Assembly (NCBI GenBank): GCA_964592425.1
Contig: CAZQCG010000015.1
Location: forward strand, 1-64,000
Source of the DNA: Viridilinea sp964592425
GTDB taxonomy: Bacteria; Chloroflexota; Chloroflexia; Chloroflexales; Chloroflexaceae
Direction: 5' to 3'
DNA: 64,000 bases
The notes under the pieces: generated by a model
Databases searched by the model: none
Told to the model about the DNA's origin: nothing
What the model saw: only the letters and a program-made list of their open reading frames with translations
Shown here: positions 8,861-16,888 of the stretch, one piece after another
Numbering within the stretch: the first letter of the stretch is position 1
How the letters are laid out: each line of letters starts with the position of its first letter
Made by a program: the position numbers and the translations under genes

Positions 8861-9547
8861 CTACGCTTGCGCGGCCCGCATAAAGGCCTCGATCCTGGCC
8901 GGATCTTTGACCCCGGCAGTCTCGACACCACTGCTGACATCAACGCCGAGCGGCTTGACCGTAGTGATGGCGATGGCGACATTCTCAGGCGTGAGCCCGC
9001 CGGCCAGCATGATTGGTCGCTGGGTAGCCAGGATCGCCGCCCGTTGCCAGTCGGCGGTCACGCCAGTGCCACCGTAAGCTCCTGGCACATGGGCATCAAC
9101 CAGCAGCAGAATCGGCGGCGCGTGCTCCAGGTGCATCGAACCGCCGCCCCGTAGCCAGCCCTGTAACGCTCTGGCCGCTGGCGCAGTGAGCGAGCGTTCG
9201 ATCCAGGCGGCCTCAGCCGGCGAGTGATCCATACGTATGGCTTTGATCAGCGGTAGGCCAAGCTGTTCAGCAAACTCAACCGGCTCATCACCACTGAGTT
9301 GCACCAGGTCGAGCCCGACCTGGGCGACAATCGTGCGGATGGTTGCTGGCTGTTCATTGACGAAGAGGCCAACCAGGCGCGGTTGTGGCCCGACTCTGCT
9401 GCGGATGGCCTGCGCGATCAGTACACCTTCAGCGGGGCTGATCTGGCGACGCCCTGCTGCGAAGACCAGGCCCACCAGATTGGCCCCGCCTGCTGCTGCA
9501 GCCAGGGCATGCTCGATCCTGCGCAGCCCACAGATCTTGATCAGCAT
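8861..9547 (-). CDS. trpF: Phosphoribosylanthranilate isomerase
   Basis: TrpF catalyses the Amadori rearrangement of phosphoribosylanthranilate in tryptophan synthesis. The (beta/alpha)8 barrel begins with the family motif MLIKICGLRR (catalytic Cys) and contains LVGLFVN, LVQLSGDEP, MLAGGLTPENV and GVDVSSGVE, the last forming the phosphate site. I use ATG 9547 because the protein then begins exactly at the first beta strand. The longer frame adds 13 residues without homology. It ends just before the metallophosphoesterase and follows a 32-bp palindrome. Confidence 0.95.
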   Translation of the reverse strand: MLIKICGLRRIEHALAAAAGGANLVGLVFAAGRRQISPAEGVLIAQAIRSRVGPQPRLVGLFVNEQPATIRTIVAQVGLDLVQLSGDEPVEFAEQLGLPLIKAIRMDHSPAEAAWIERSLTAPAARALQGWLRGGGSMHLEHAPPILLLVDAHVPGAYGGTGVTADWQRAAILATQRPIMLAGGLTPENVAIAITTVKPLGVDVSSGVETAGVKDPARIEAFMRAAQA

Positions 9548-9588
9548 TAAGGTAGCCCTGATGGAAGTGACGAGCCACATCGTCACAT

Positions 9589-9620
9589 CTCAACACCTCC
9601 ACACGTGTGGAGGTGTTGAG
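9589..9620. terminator. 32-bp perfect palindrome between the NYN gene and trpF
   Basis: CTCAACACCTCCACAC (9589-9604) is followed immediately by its exact reverse complement (9605-9620), and flanking CGTC/GACG extends the pairing after short bulges. It lies 48 nt past the NYN stop and 41 nt before the trpF start on the minus strand. A stable intergenic hairpin without a U-tract could end or stabilise the NYN message. A dimeric-repressor operator for trpF is the alternative. Confidence 0.5.
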
Positions 9621-9668
9621 CGACGGAGTTGAAGTCCAGACGGTAAAGCTCCTACACCCTGGCGTGCC

Positions 9669-11748
9669 TCAGTTCTCGGCCTGTGCCTCGCTCTTCAGGG
9701 CATAGTAGACGCGTTTGCCACGGGCGCTGCGCTCAAGCAAGCCATTGTTGATCGCCTGCTTGGCCAGGGTGCGCAACTGCTCATTGGTGCGGACGATCCC
9801 ATACTCCTTGCGCCGGGTGCGCAGGGCATCATGGATCTGCATAAACGCGACCGGCTTGCTGAAGCTGTGCATTACCGTGGTGAAGAAGGCCCATTCCTCG
9901 TCACTGAAGTTAATGGCCTCAACGATCTCCTCGTCGAGCCCCTCGCCCTCAGGCTCACTCGCTGTGGTGGGCAGCGTGGCTTCAGCGACAGGTGCTGCCC
10001 AGGCTGGCTCGCTGGGGGGAGGCTCTTCCAGTGGAGCCGTGTCCCAGGCAGCCTCGCTGGAGGCTGCCGAGGCTGGCTCATCGGCAGAGGCTTCCTCCAG
10101 TGGAGCCGTGTCCCAGGCGGCCTCGCTGGGGGCTGCCGAGGCTGGNNNNNNNNNNNNNNNNNNNNNNNNNNNNNNNNNNNNNNNNNNNNNNNNNNNNNNN
10201 NNNNNNNNNNNNNNNNNNNNNNNNNNNNNNNNNNNNNNNNNNNNNCTCGTCGGCGGAGGCTTCCTCCAGCGGAGCCGTGTCCCAGGCGGCCTCGCTGGGG
10301 GCTGCCGAGGCTGGCTCGTCGGCGGAGGCTTCCTCCAGCGGAGCCGTGTCCCAGGCGGCCTCGCTGGGGAGCGAGTCGGCAGCGGCGACCGCATCGCGGG
10401 CAGCCTCCCATGCCAGCTGCGCCCGGTCATCGCGTTCAACCGGGGGAAGGTTAATCAGGCTCAACTGACTCTCGCCGGGGAGCTCAAACTGGTCGAGGCT
10501 GAACAGTTCTTCGTTGAGCAGGGGCGGATCGTCAAGCAGTTCCTCCTCGCCGAGGGCCAAATCCTCAAGGGGCACGGTATACTCGGGCTCTTCAAGCTCC
10601 AACTCCTCAGCAACGAGATCGGCACTTTCAGGTACGGTGCTACCGCCCTGGCCCCGCCGTGAGCGACGGCGGCGGCGACGGTTTGGTGCAGCGGCATCGG
10701 CAACCGGCTCGCTACGGGCAGGCTCACGCCGGCCATTGGTGCTGACAGTATCGTCAATCACCGGCTCGATAAGCGGCTCTTCCGTCAGGGCTGCGGCAAA
10801 CTGCGAGAGCTTGTAGGGATCTTCCCCAGGCAGAAAGACCTCATTGACCGTCCCGTTGGTGAAGATCTGCACCTTGCCGCGTTTCTCGGCATCAAGCACA
10901 AAATCCTTAAACTTGACGAAACTGCGCCCACTCAGGTCGCGGTAGCGGCTCTCTTTGAAATCGCCGCCCATCAGTTCCTTCATCACCAACTTAATCGAGC
11001 CGAGGGTCGAAACATAACCGCGCTTGCGCACGAGGTGAATGGCATCAACCAGCACCGTATAGATATCCGGTTCGGCTGGCGCGGGCGGTGCCACCGGTAC
11101 AAGCGGAGCCGTGACCTCAACCGGCTGTACCCGCTCACGCTCACGCTCACGCGGTGAAGGCGCATCGTAAGTGGCTGGATCAAGCCCACGCGAGAACTCG
11201 GTGGCCCGGTTGGCAATCGCCGTCGCAGCAACCGAGCCGCCGGTCTGTTTACCGATCAGTTGCTCGTAAAAGACAAACTCATCGGCGCTTTGGGCCAGGT
11301 GTGTGCTGGCAGCACCGCCGATGCCGATAATATAGACCTCTTTGCCCTGCTGGCGAATACTATTGACCAGGGGGATAAAATCACGATCACCAGTCACCAG
11401 CACAAAGCGTCCGATATTAGGATTGGTAAAGAGAGTCTTCATCGCATCGATACAGAGATTCATATCGACGCTATTCTTGATCGCACGGCCCGTCCGCCCC
11501 ATATCCTTATCGTAATAGTAGGTCGCCACGTAGATTGGTTCGATCGCGTTGGCGTAGAGCGCACTGGTGACACGGGGATAACGGTACCAGTCGGCGTAGG
11601 CTCGTGAGATGACGACGCGGCCAAGATCACTACAGCGGTCCATGATCGCTTCGAAGTTGGGGTTGGCATTGAGCTTATCGCGTACGCTCACATACACATT
11701 CTCGAAGTCGATGAAGACCGCGACATCAGGTCGCCTCTGCTCGTACAT
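9669..11748 (-). CDS. NYN-domain (LabA/DUF88) RNase-like protein with LOTUS domain and tandem repeats; broken by assembly gap
   Basis: The N-terminus is a PIN-like NYN domain: VAVFIDFENVYVS supplies an early acidic residue, and SVDMNLCIDAM and VLVTGDRDFIPLV supply the others of the predicted metal site. An OST-HTH/LOTUS domain follows (DIYTVLVDAIHLVRKRGYV to FVKFKDFVLDAEKRG). An acidic and basic linker then leads to 23-residue repeats (core SEAAWDTAPLEEASADEPA) and a C-terminal winged-helix-like segment ending at 9669. The start is ATG 11748. GGAG lies 14 nt upstream, which is farther than ideal. The 100-N gap splits the repeats, and the frames on its two sides differ by one, so the true gap length is not 100 (modulo 3). 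An RNA-cleaving or RNA-binding role is inferred from the domains. Confidence 0.82.
10020..10370. repeat. 69-bp tandem repeats containing an assembly gap
   Basis: A 69-bp unit encoding 23 residues on the minus strand is repeated head to tail on both sides of the gap, with at least four full or partial copies visible. The copies right of the gap are almost identical to each other, and the leftmost ones are more diverged. Copy number is unknown because the assembly collapsed here. Confidence 0.85.
10146..10245. other. Assembly gap of 100 N
   Basis: Exactly 100 N inside the 69-bp tandem repeats of the NYN gene. The round size suggests a scaffold placeholder rather than a measured length. Confidence 0.97.
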
Positions 11749-12132
11749 TGGTTGTTGATCTGCTCCTGTCGTTGGGAGTTGGGAGGTGCAGAGGGAGATA
11801 CATCGGGGCCAAGCTGAACACCTATACGCAAGCCTGTGCAAGAGGCGGCAGGTCTTGTCGCGAGAAAGGCCGACCGTCCTGAGGCGCGTGGGGAAGCAAC
11901 CATCACGCGGGTGAGGAACCGAGCCTCGGGGCAATGACTATCACCGGTGGCGGCGAGGAGGCCGCCAGTCGTTGCGCCGGGGGAGGGGTCGCCACCAATC
12001 CACAGGTACGGGCACGGTGCATGGCGCCGGGAAATCTCTCTGGAGCCACCTCATACTGCGGCTACGTGGAAGATGAACGAACGTTTTTCGCGGTGCCGCA
12101 GGGCTAGCACCCTGGGCGGGCTTTTCCGCTAT
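11749..12132 (-). promoter_or_regulatory. Long structured 5' leader of the NYN gene
   Basis: About 384 nt separate the predicted transcription start from the NYN start codon with no convincing gene on either strand. Pairing is dense. A three-way junction is closed by CCTGAGGC/GCCTCGGG (around 11878-11924), with arms GCGTG/CACGC and GGT/ACC. Other pairings are tGGCGGC/GCCGCCa near 11949-11968 and CAAGCCTG/CAGGTCTTG near 11829-11858. No match to a riboswitch family I know was found. It could be a cis-regulatory leader or an independent small RNA. Confidence 0.45.
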
Positions 12133-12138
12133 ACCGCT

Positions 12139-12167
12139 ACTATAGCATCAGGGCGCTGTCTATGCAA
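12139..12167 (-). promoter_or_regulatory. Sigma-70-type promoter for the NYN leader
   Basis: On the minus strand TTGCAT (12162-12167) and TATAGT (12139-12144) are separated by 17 nt. This points transcription toward the NYN gene, starting near 12132. Confidence 0.6.
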
Positions 12168-12261
12168 GAACGGATGCGCAGGGTGAATGTTTGCATCGGC
12201 GCACATTCGGCGCTACAATCAATGGGCTTGCGGTGCAGGCTCACCCTTGCTAGGTTTATCC

Positions 12262-13191
12262 ATGACCGCTTTGCCGCTTGCCGTCGTGATTGTCAGCTTC
12301 AATACGGCGGCTCTGCTCCGCGCCTGTCTACGCTCCTTGGACCGTTGCACCCTGCCGCTGCATATAGTGGTAGTTGATCATGCCTCAAGTGATGGCAGCG
12401 CTGCTATGGTGCAGGCCGAGTTTCCTACGGTTGAGTTGATCGCTCTTGACCATAATCCCGGCTTTGCGGGCGGCGTCAATCAGGGTCTGGCCGCTTTATC
12501 GGTAAGTGACTACATCCTCATTCTCAACCCTGATACCGAGGTGCATGCAGGCGCACTCGAGATGCTGGTCAGCTTTCTCGCTGCCCACCCACGGGTCGGA
12601 CTGGTTGGCCCGCGCCTGCTGAACCCCGACGGAACGCTACAACCGGCGGCATTCCGCTTCCCCACCCTGCTCATGACCGCGCTTGATCTCTTCCCGCCTG
12701 GCGAAGTGTTGCCCGGGCGGCTCTACGGTTCGTGGTGGCATGGCCGTTACCCGCAGGAAAGCGCCGCGGCCCCCTTTGCGATTGATCATCCCCTTGGTGC
12801 ATGTATGCTCGTGCGCAGCAGCACCCTGGCCGAGGTCGGCTCCCTCGATGCGAACTACTTTATGTACAGCGAGGAGGTCGAGTGGTGCTGGCGGATCAGG
12901 CAGGCGGGTTGGGCGATCTGGCAGGTACCAGCGGCGCGGGTGACTCATGTGGGGGGGGCGGCAACCAGCCAGTTCCGCCAACGTATGTTTATTGCCCTCT
13001 GGCGTAGCCGCGCCCGCTTTGCGGCCGCCCGCGGGCCAGCCTGGCGGGGCACCACGCACAGCCTGATCGTTCGTGCCGGGATGTTACGCCTGAGCCTGTG
13101 TGCCTGGCGTGACTATTTTCGTAAGGCCCTGCCCCGCGCTGAGCTGCAGACACGTCTACTTGCCTATACTGAAGTTGCCCGGATCGACTGA
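12262..13191 (+). CDS. Family 2 glycosyltransferase
   Basis: This 309-residue GT-A-fold glycosyltransferase begins with LAVVIVSFNTAALLRACL. The nucleotide-sugar region contains DHASSDGSAAMV, and NPGFAGGVNQGL and LILNPDTEVHAG carry the DxD-like metal site. It is close to the rhamnosyltransferase-like GT2 proteins (WbbL type) of cell-surface polysaccharide synthesis. No membrane helix is obvious. ATG 12262 gives the standard N-terminus, and the upstream in-frame extension has no homology. Its acceptor is unknown. The phosphatase 23 nt downstream may be co-transcribed. Confidence 0.88.
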   Translation: MTALPLAVVIVSFNTAALLRACLRSLDRCTLPLHIVVVDHASSDGSAAMVQAEFPTVELIALDHNPGFAGGVNQGLAALSVSDYILILNPDTEVHAGALEMLVSFLAAHPRVGLVGPRLLNPDGTLQPAAFRFPTLLMTALDLFPPGEVLPGRLYGSWWHGRYPQESAAAPFAIDHPLGACMLVRSSTLAEVGSLDANYFMYSEEVEWCWRIRQAGWAIWQVPAARVTHVGGAATSQFRQRMFIALWRSRARFAAARGPAWRGTTHSLIVRAGMLRLSLCAWRDYFRKALPRAELQTRLLAYTEVARID

Positions 13192-13214
13192 AATTACGGT
13201 AGGAGAGGTTGCTA

Positions 13215-13991
13215 ATGCTTGACTTTGCGATTAACCTGGCACTACGGGCCGGATCGATCTTACGGGCTTCCCTGGCCTACGAACGGGTTAGCGAGTCAAA
13301 AGGCCGCGCCGATGTGGTCACTGACGCCGACCGGGCCAGTGAGGCCCTGATCGTCGCCACGATTGCCGAGCACTTCCCCGACCACGCCGTGGTAGCCGAA
13401 GAGGGTGGCTCGCGTACCGGTGCGGGCACCTATACCTGGGTGGTCGATCCGCTCGACGGGACGCTCAACTACCTGCATGGCAATCCAATCTTCGCCGTCT
13501 CGCTAGCCTTGTTACAGCAGAACGAATTACAACTTGGCGTGGTCTACGATCCCTCGCGTGATGAACTTTTTACGGCCGAACGTGGCGGCGGGGCCCGCTG
13601 CAACGGCAGGCGCTTGCATGTTTCGCGTACCGCCAACCTCAGCCAGGCTATGCTGTCAACCGGTTTTCCCTACAACCGTTTCAGCCAGCCCGACAACAAT
13701 CTACGTGAGCACAAACACATGCTGCTCAAAGCCCAGGAGATCCGCCGCCCCGGCTCTGCGGCGCTCGATGTCTGTTATGTGGCAGCCGGGCGCACCGATG
13801 CGCACTGGGAGTTGGGCCTGAGCCCATGGGATGTGGCGGCCGGTGCGCTGATCGTACGTGAAGCAGGCGGCATGGTCAGCGACTGGCAGGCGCGTCCATG
13901 GTTCACCGGCGAGCCACGCATGGTCGCCTCGAACGGACTTATTCACGCCGAACTGATCCACGAGCTGGCAGTGGCTGCTGGCACTGCCTGA
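13215..13991 (+). CDS. Inositol monophosphatase family protein
   Basis: This 258-residue Mg-dependent sugar-phosphatase carries all three metal-site elements: AEEGG (Glu62/63), VVDPLDGTLNY (Asp78, Asp81) and SPWDVAAGALIVREAGG. GGAGAGG (13202-13208) lies 6 nt before ATG 13215, which fixes the start over an upstream TTG. The family includes inositol-1-phosphatase, histidinol-phosphatase and fructose-1,6-bisphosphatase/PAP phosphatases, and the substrate cannot be chosen from sequence alone. Confidence 0.9.
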   Translation: MLDFAINLALRAGSILRASLAYERVSESKGRADVVTDADRASEALIVATIAEHFPDHAVVAEEGGSRTGAGTYTWVVDPLDGTLNYLHGNPIFAVSLALLQQNELQLGVVYDPSRDELFTAERGGGARCNGRRLHVSRTANLSQAMLSTGFPYNRFSQPDNNLREHKHMLLKAQEIRRPGSAALDVCYVAAGRTDAHWELGLSPWDVAAGALIVREAGGMVSDWQARPWFTGEPRMVASNGLIHAELIHELAVAAGTA

Positions 13992-14019
13992 GAGACACTG
14001 CTGTCCGGGTGAGGTTCTT

Positions 14020-15075
14020 ATGGCCTACTATATTCGTGATTATCTGGGCAATGCACCAGTCTTGAGCGCCCGGCGCCCCACGATCAACGAATTCTACCTC
14101 TCGAGTTATACCCTGAGCATCTACCAGGGTTGCGAGTTTGGCTGCCCCTACTGCGATAGCTGGCTCTACTGCGAGCGCCCGCTCAACGAGACGGTGCGCG
14201 TGCCGGTTGATCTGCCGCAGCGCCTGGCGCTTGAACTGGAGGCGGTTGATCCTGGTGACCTGATCGCGATCACGGCCCTGAGTGATCCCTACCAGCCAGC
14301 CGAGCAGAGCTACCGCATCACGCGCCAGACCCTGCAGGTGCTGGCAGAGCGGAACCAGCCGACCCTGCTGATGACCAAGAGCGCCATGGTGCTTGAAGAT
14401 CTGGCGCTACTTCAGCGGCTCAATCAGCAGAGCCTGGCCGTGGTTATGACCACCCTATTGACGATTGACCCCTACCTGGCCGAGCGGCTGGAGGGCAAGT
14501 CACCGCCGCCAGCTATGCGCCTGGAGATGCTGGCCGAGTTGCACCGGGCCGGGATTCCGGTCGGGGTGGCTATCTTGCCGATTATGCCCTATGTCAACGA
14601 TACCGACAGTACGTTGCGCAGCCTGCTGCGTGCCTGCGCCGAGGCCGGGGTCGACTTTGTGATCTGGGATTACCTGCACATGCCCAACGAGCGCCACCGT
14701 GGGCTGATCAACGGCATTCTGGCCCGGGTCGGCTCCTACCCGGTCAGTTACTACCGTGACATCTACCGAGGCCAGCCACTTGTAAATGCACTCTATCGCC
14801 AGGAGCGCGACAGTGAATTGATGACTCGCTGTGACGGGCTAGGGCTTGCGCCACGGGCACCCCATCGCCTCTTTGCCGGGCGCCTGCGCCAGCAGAACGA
14901 GGTCGCTCTGCTGCTCAAACATGCTGCCTTCCGCGACCGTGTTGCCGGGCGTGAGCGTGTTGCGCTGATCAACAGCCAGTTGGCTGAACAGGCCTATACA
15001 GGCAGGTTGGAGCAGGATGCGCTACGCGAAAGCTCGATCTACCCAGTCGTGCGCGAAGTGCTTGGCTGGAGTTGA
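14020..15075 (+). CDS. Radical SAM protein (SPL-type DNA repair photolyase-like)
   Basis: This 351-residue protein has a CxxxCxxC cluster motif, QGCEFGCPYCDSW (Cys38, Cys42, Cys45), binding a 4Fe-4S cluster that cleaves SAM. ALSDPYQPAEQ and ILPIMPYVNDTD follow the pattern of the spore-photoproduct-lyase-like group. The reaction is unknown, and repair photolyase is the customary name rather than a demonstrated activity. Its last 37 nt overlap the 3' end of the convergent rimI gene. Confidence 0.85.
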   Translation: MAYYIRDYLGNAPVLSARRPTINEFYLSSYTLSIYQGCEFGCPYCDSWLYCERPLNETVRVPVDLPQRLALELEAVDPGDLIAITALSDPYQPAEQSYRITRQTLQVLAERNQPTLLMTKSAMVLEDLALLQRLNQQSLAVVMTTLLTIDPYLAERLEGKSPPPAMRLEMLAELHRAGIPVGVAILPIMPYVNDTDSTLRSLLRACAEAGVDFVIWDYLHMPNERHRGLINGILARVGSYPVSYYRDIYRGQPLVNALYRQERDSELMTRCDGLGLAPRAPHRLFAGRLRQQNEVALLLKHAAFRDRVAGRERVALINSQLAEQAYTGRLEQDALRESSIYPVVREVLGWS

Positions 15076-15752
15076 GGGATCGCCCCTTCCAGTTCTTCAG
15101 GGGTGAGGTTGTGCTGCAAGCGGGCGAAGAGTTCGCGCCGTAGTTCGGCCAGGCGGCTACGAAAGGCCGGTGTAGCGATCGGCTCAGTCCACATGATCAG
15201 CGCATCTTCGCCATTATCTGTATAGTAGCGTGGGCGCTTCCCGGCCGTCTCAAAGCCATACTTGCGATAGAGTTGCTGGGCAACCAGATTACTGGCCCGC
15301 ACCTCAAGCGTGATCTGGTTGGCCGACAGTTCATAGGCATAGTCGATCAGGGCGTTGAGCAGGAGCGCCCCGAGGCCCTGTCCTCGTTGTTGCGGATCAA
15401 CCGCGATCGTGGTGATATGGGCATCGTCAACGGTCAGCCAGAGGCCGCCATAGCCGATGATCGAGGCCAGTTCGGGTGAAGGTGGCGTGAGATCGGGCTG
15501 GCGCGGCATGAAGATGGCGGCCAACTGGCTGAAGATGCCGATCGGGTGGCGGGGCTCAGGCGGCGCGGGCATAGGCTGCGTAGTGACGGGGGGAACCCGG
15601 TTGGCGCGCAGCACGCAGTAGCGACAACTCTGCATATTGCGGATCTCGCGCCGGTAGGTTCCAGCAGACCAGGGTGTAGTAAAACTCTGGCTTTCGATGG
15701 CCTGCACACGCGGGATATATTCCTCACGCATCGGCTCGATGAAATAGTACAT
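15039..15752 (-). CDS. rimI: GNAT acetyltransferase, RimI-like
   Basis: The product has 237 residues, longer than the usual 150. The GNAT core shows ITTIAVDPQQRGQGLGALLL (acetyl-CoA pyrophosphate loop), LEVRASNLVAQQLYRKYGF and the RimI-like tail GFETAGKRPRYYTDNGEDALIM. It probably acetylates the N-terminus of ribosomal protein S18 or similar proteins. Extra length comes from a proline-rich insert (about residues 55-85) and a C-terminal extension of roughly 45 residues, part of which overlaps the radical SAM gene. It lies 8 nt downstream of the lipoprotein on the same strand. Confidence 0.85.
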   Translation of the reverse strand: MYYFIEPMREEYIPRVQAIESQSFTTPWSAGTYRREIRNMQSCRYCVLRANRVPPVTTQPMPAPPEPRHPIGIFSQLAAIFMPRQPDLTPPSPELASIIGYGGLWLTVDDAHITTIAVDPQQRGQGLGALLLNALIDYAYELSANQITLEVRASNLVAQQLYRKYGFETAGKRPRYYTDNGEDALIMWTEPIATPAFRSRLAELRRELFARLQHNLTPEELEGAIPQLQPSTSRTTG

Positions 15753-15759
15753 GTCTTAT

Positions 15760-16590
15760 CTATTGACCAAGCGGTGAGGCCGACTCAACGGTAAAGATGC
15801 TCTGGTAGGCCCCATCTTTGCCGAAACCGCCGCCGGTCTGGAAGGTGCCGGTCACTTCGACCAGACCCCAGACATAGCTATTGTTCGGGCCAACATTGAG
15901 CTTGGCCGACTGGTCGGGGGGGAAGCCTTCCATCCAGATCGGTGTGCCGATTGGCTGTGGGCTAGCCCCGTCTTCCTCGGTACTGACGCCTTCGGCCAGC
16001 ACATAGATTACCGAATTCCAGAAATAGTAGCCCTGGGTGGTGATCCGCTGCCCATTGTAGGCCTCAGGGTTGCGCTGCAACTCGAAGAAGCTTAGCTTGC
16101 CTTCGTCGAGGGGGCGATCTTCGATGCGCTGCTCAACCCGGCGTACCTGTTCAATCGGCTCGGCTGCGGTCACGGTGAGCTGGTGGGCGAACTGACCACC
16201 GGGGCCGAAACCGCCGCCCGAGGCAAAGTCGCCCTGCACGCGTACAAAGCCATAGACTGCATCGCCGGGGCGATGGAGGGATTCGGTCACTTCGGCGGGA
16301 AAACCCTCAAGCCAGATCGTCTCGCCGAGGGGCTGGGCATCAAGGCCATTATCGAGGGTGCTAACGCCGAGGGCCAGCACCGAAATACTCGGGTCGCCGG
16401 GGCGCCAGAGGTAGGCCCCATCGATGGTGATCGCCTGGCCATCAAATTGCTCAGGACTATCAATAACCTGCTGCACATAGAGCGGATCACCGGAGGCACC
16501 GCCGGGTGCGCTACAGGTAGCCAGCAACAGCAGGGCCATACTCATCAGGATCAGCAGGGTGAGGAGTCGCCAGGGGTGGCGCACAATCAA
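15760..16590 (-). CDS. Lipoprotein with two repeated OB-like domains, TTG start
   Basis: AGGAGG lies 6 nt before a TTG at 16590, and from there the product starts with a classical lipoprotein signal ending in the lipobox LLATC. The exported part has two copies of about 110 residues that share PEQFDGQAITIDGAYLW / PEAYNGQRITTQGYYFW, LALGVST / LAEGVST, and GFPPxx-like and GDFASGGGFG / GTFQTGGGFG segments. Each copy looks like an OB-type fold, which is an inference. The function is unknown, and anchoring at the outer face of the membrane is likely. Longer upstream frames lack a ribosome site. Confidence 0.75.
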   Translation of the reverse strand: MIVRHPWRLLTLLILMSMALLLLATCSAPGGASGDPLYVQQVIDSPEQFDGQAITIDGAYLWRPGDPSISVLALGVSTLDNGLDAQPLGETIWLEGFPAEVTESLHRPGDAVYGFVRVQGDFASGGGFGPGGQFAHQLTVTAAEPIEQVRRVEQRIEDRPLDEGKLSFFELQRNPEAYNGQRITTQGYYFWNSVIYVLAEGVSTEEDGASPQPIGTPIWMEGFPPDQSAKLNVGPNNSYVWGLVEVTGTFQTGGGFGKDGAYQSIFTVESASPLGQ

Positions 16591-16681
16591 AGCAAGCCTC
16601 CTACGCACACATTGTTGAGCACGTGACGTTTGCGCCAACACACAGGCTAACAGCCCCAGCTTTGGCCTGGTAGCCCGTGGA

Positions 16682-16710
16682 ATTATAGCAGAACGCCCCT
16701 GGCCGGGCAA
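16682..16710 (-). promoter_or_regulatory. Promoter of the lipoprotein-rimI pair
   Basis: Minus-strand TTGCCC (16705-16710) and a consensus TATAAT (16682-16687) are 17 nt apart, about 90 nt upstream of the TTG start. It is arranged back to back with the rny promoter. Confidence 0.65.
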
Positions 16711-16747
16711 CCGCAGGCTATTGGACAGACGAAGTTGCAAGATATTC

Positions 16748-16776
16748 TTGACATAGTGAGTCTGCATCGCTATTAT
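16748..16776 (+). promoter_or_regulatory. Promoter of rny
   Basis: TTGACA (16748-16753), a 17-nt spacer and TATTAT (16771-16776) predict transcription from about 16783. That leaves a leader of about 105 nt before the GTG start of rny. Confidence 0.75.
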
Positions 16777-16888
16777 GAGTATGCTTATGGTAGCGTAACT
16801 CCCATATCATCTCTTCACTCGCACAGCAGGGCTTCACCCGGCGTGATGCTCCGCTGATGCACGTTAACAACTGCATAGGAGGCTAGTT

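Noticed and set aside
12060..12120. T-box-like GCACCGCG in the NYN leader
   Set aside because: Only part of the T-box signature matches, it lies near the transcription start rather than before a terminator, and the downstream gene is not amino-acid related.
11749..12132. RNase P RNA, tmRNA or 6S RNA in the structured leader
   Set aside because: Neither strand shows the GAGGAAAGTCC/ACAGAA elements of RNase P or a tRNA-like end of tmRNA; I could not match 6S structure either.
11947..12186. 79-codon plus-strand frame upstream of the glycosyltransferase
   Set aside because: Overlaps the predicted minus-strand promoter and structured leader, and has no ribosome site or family.
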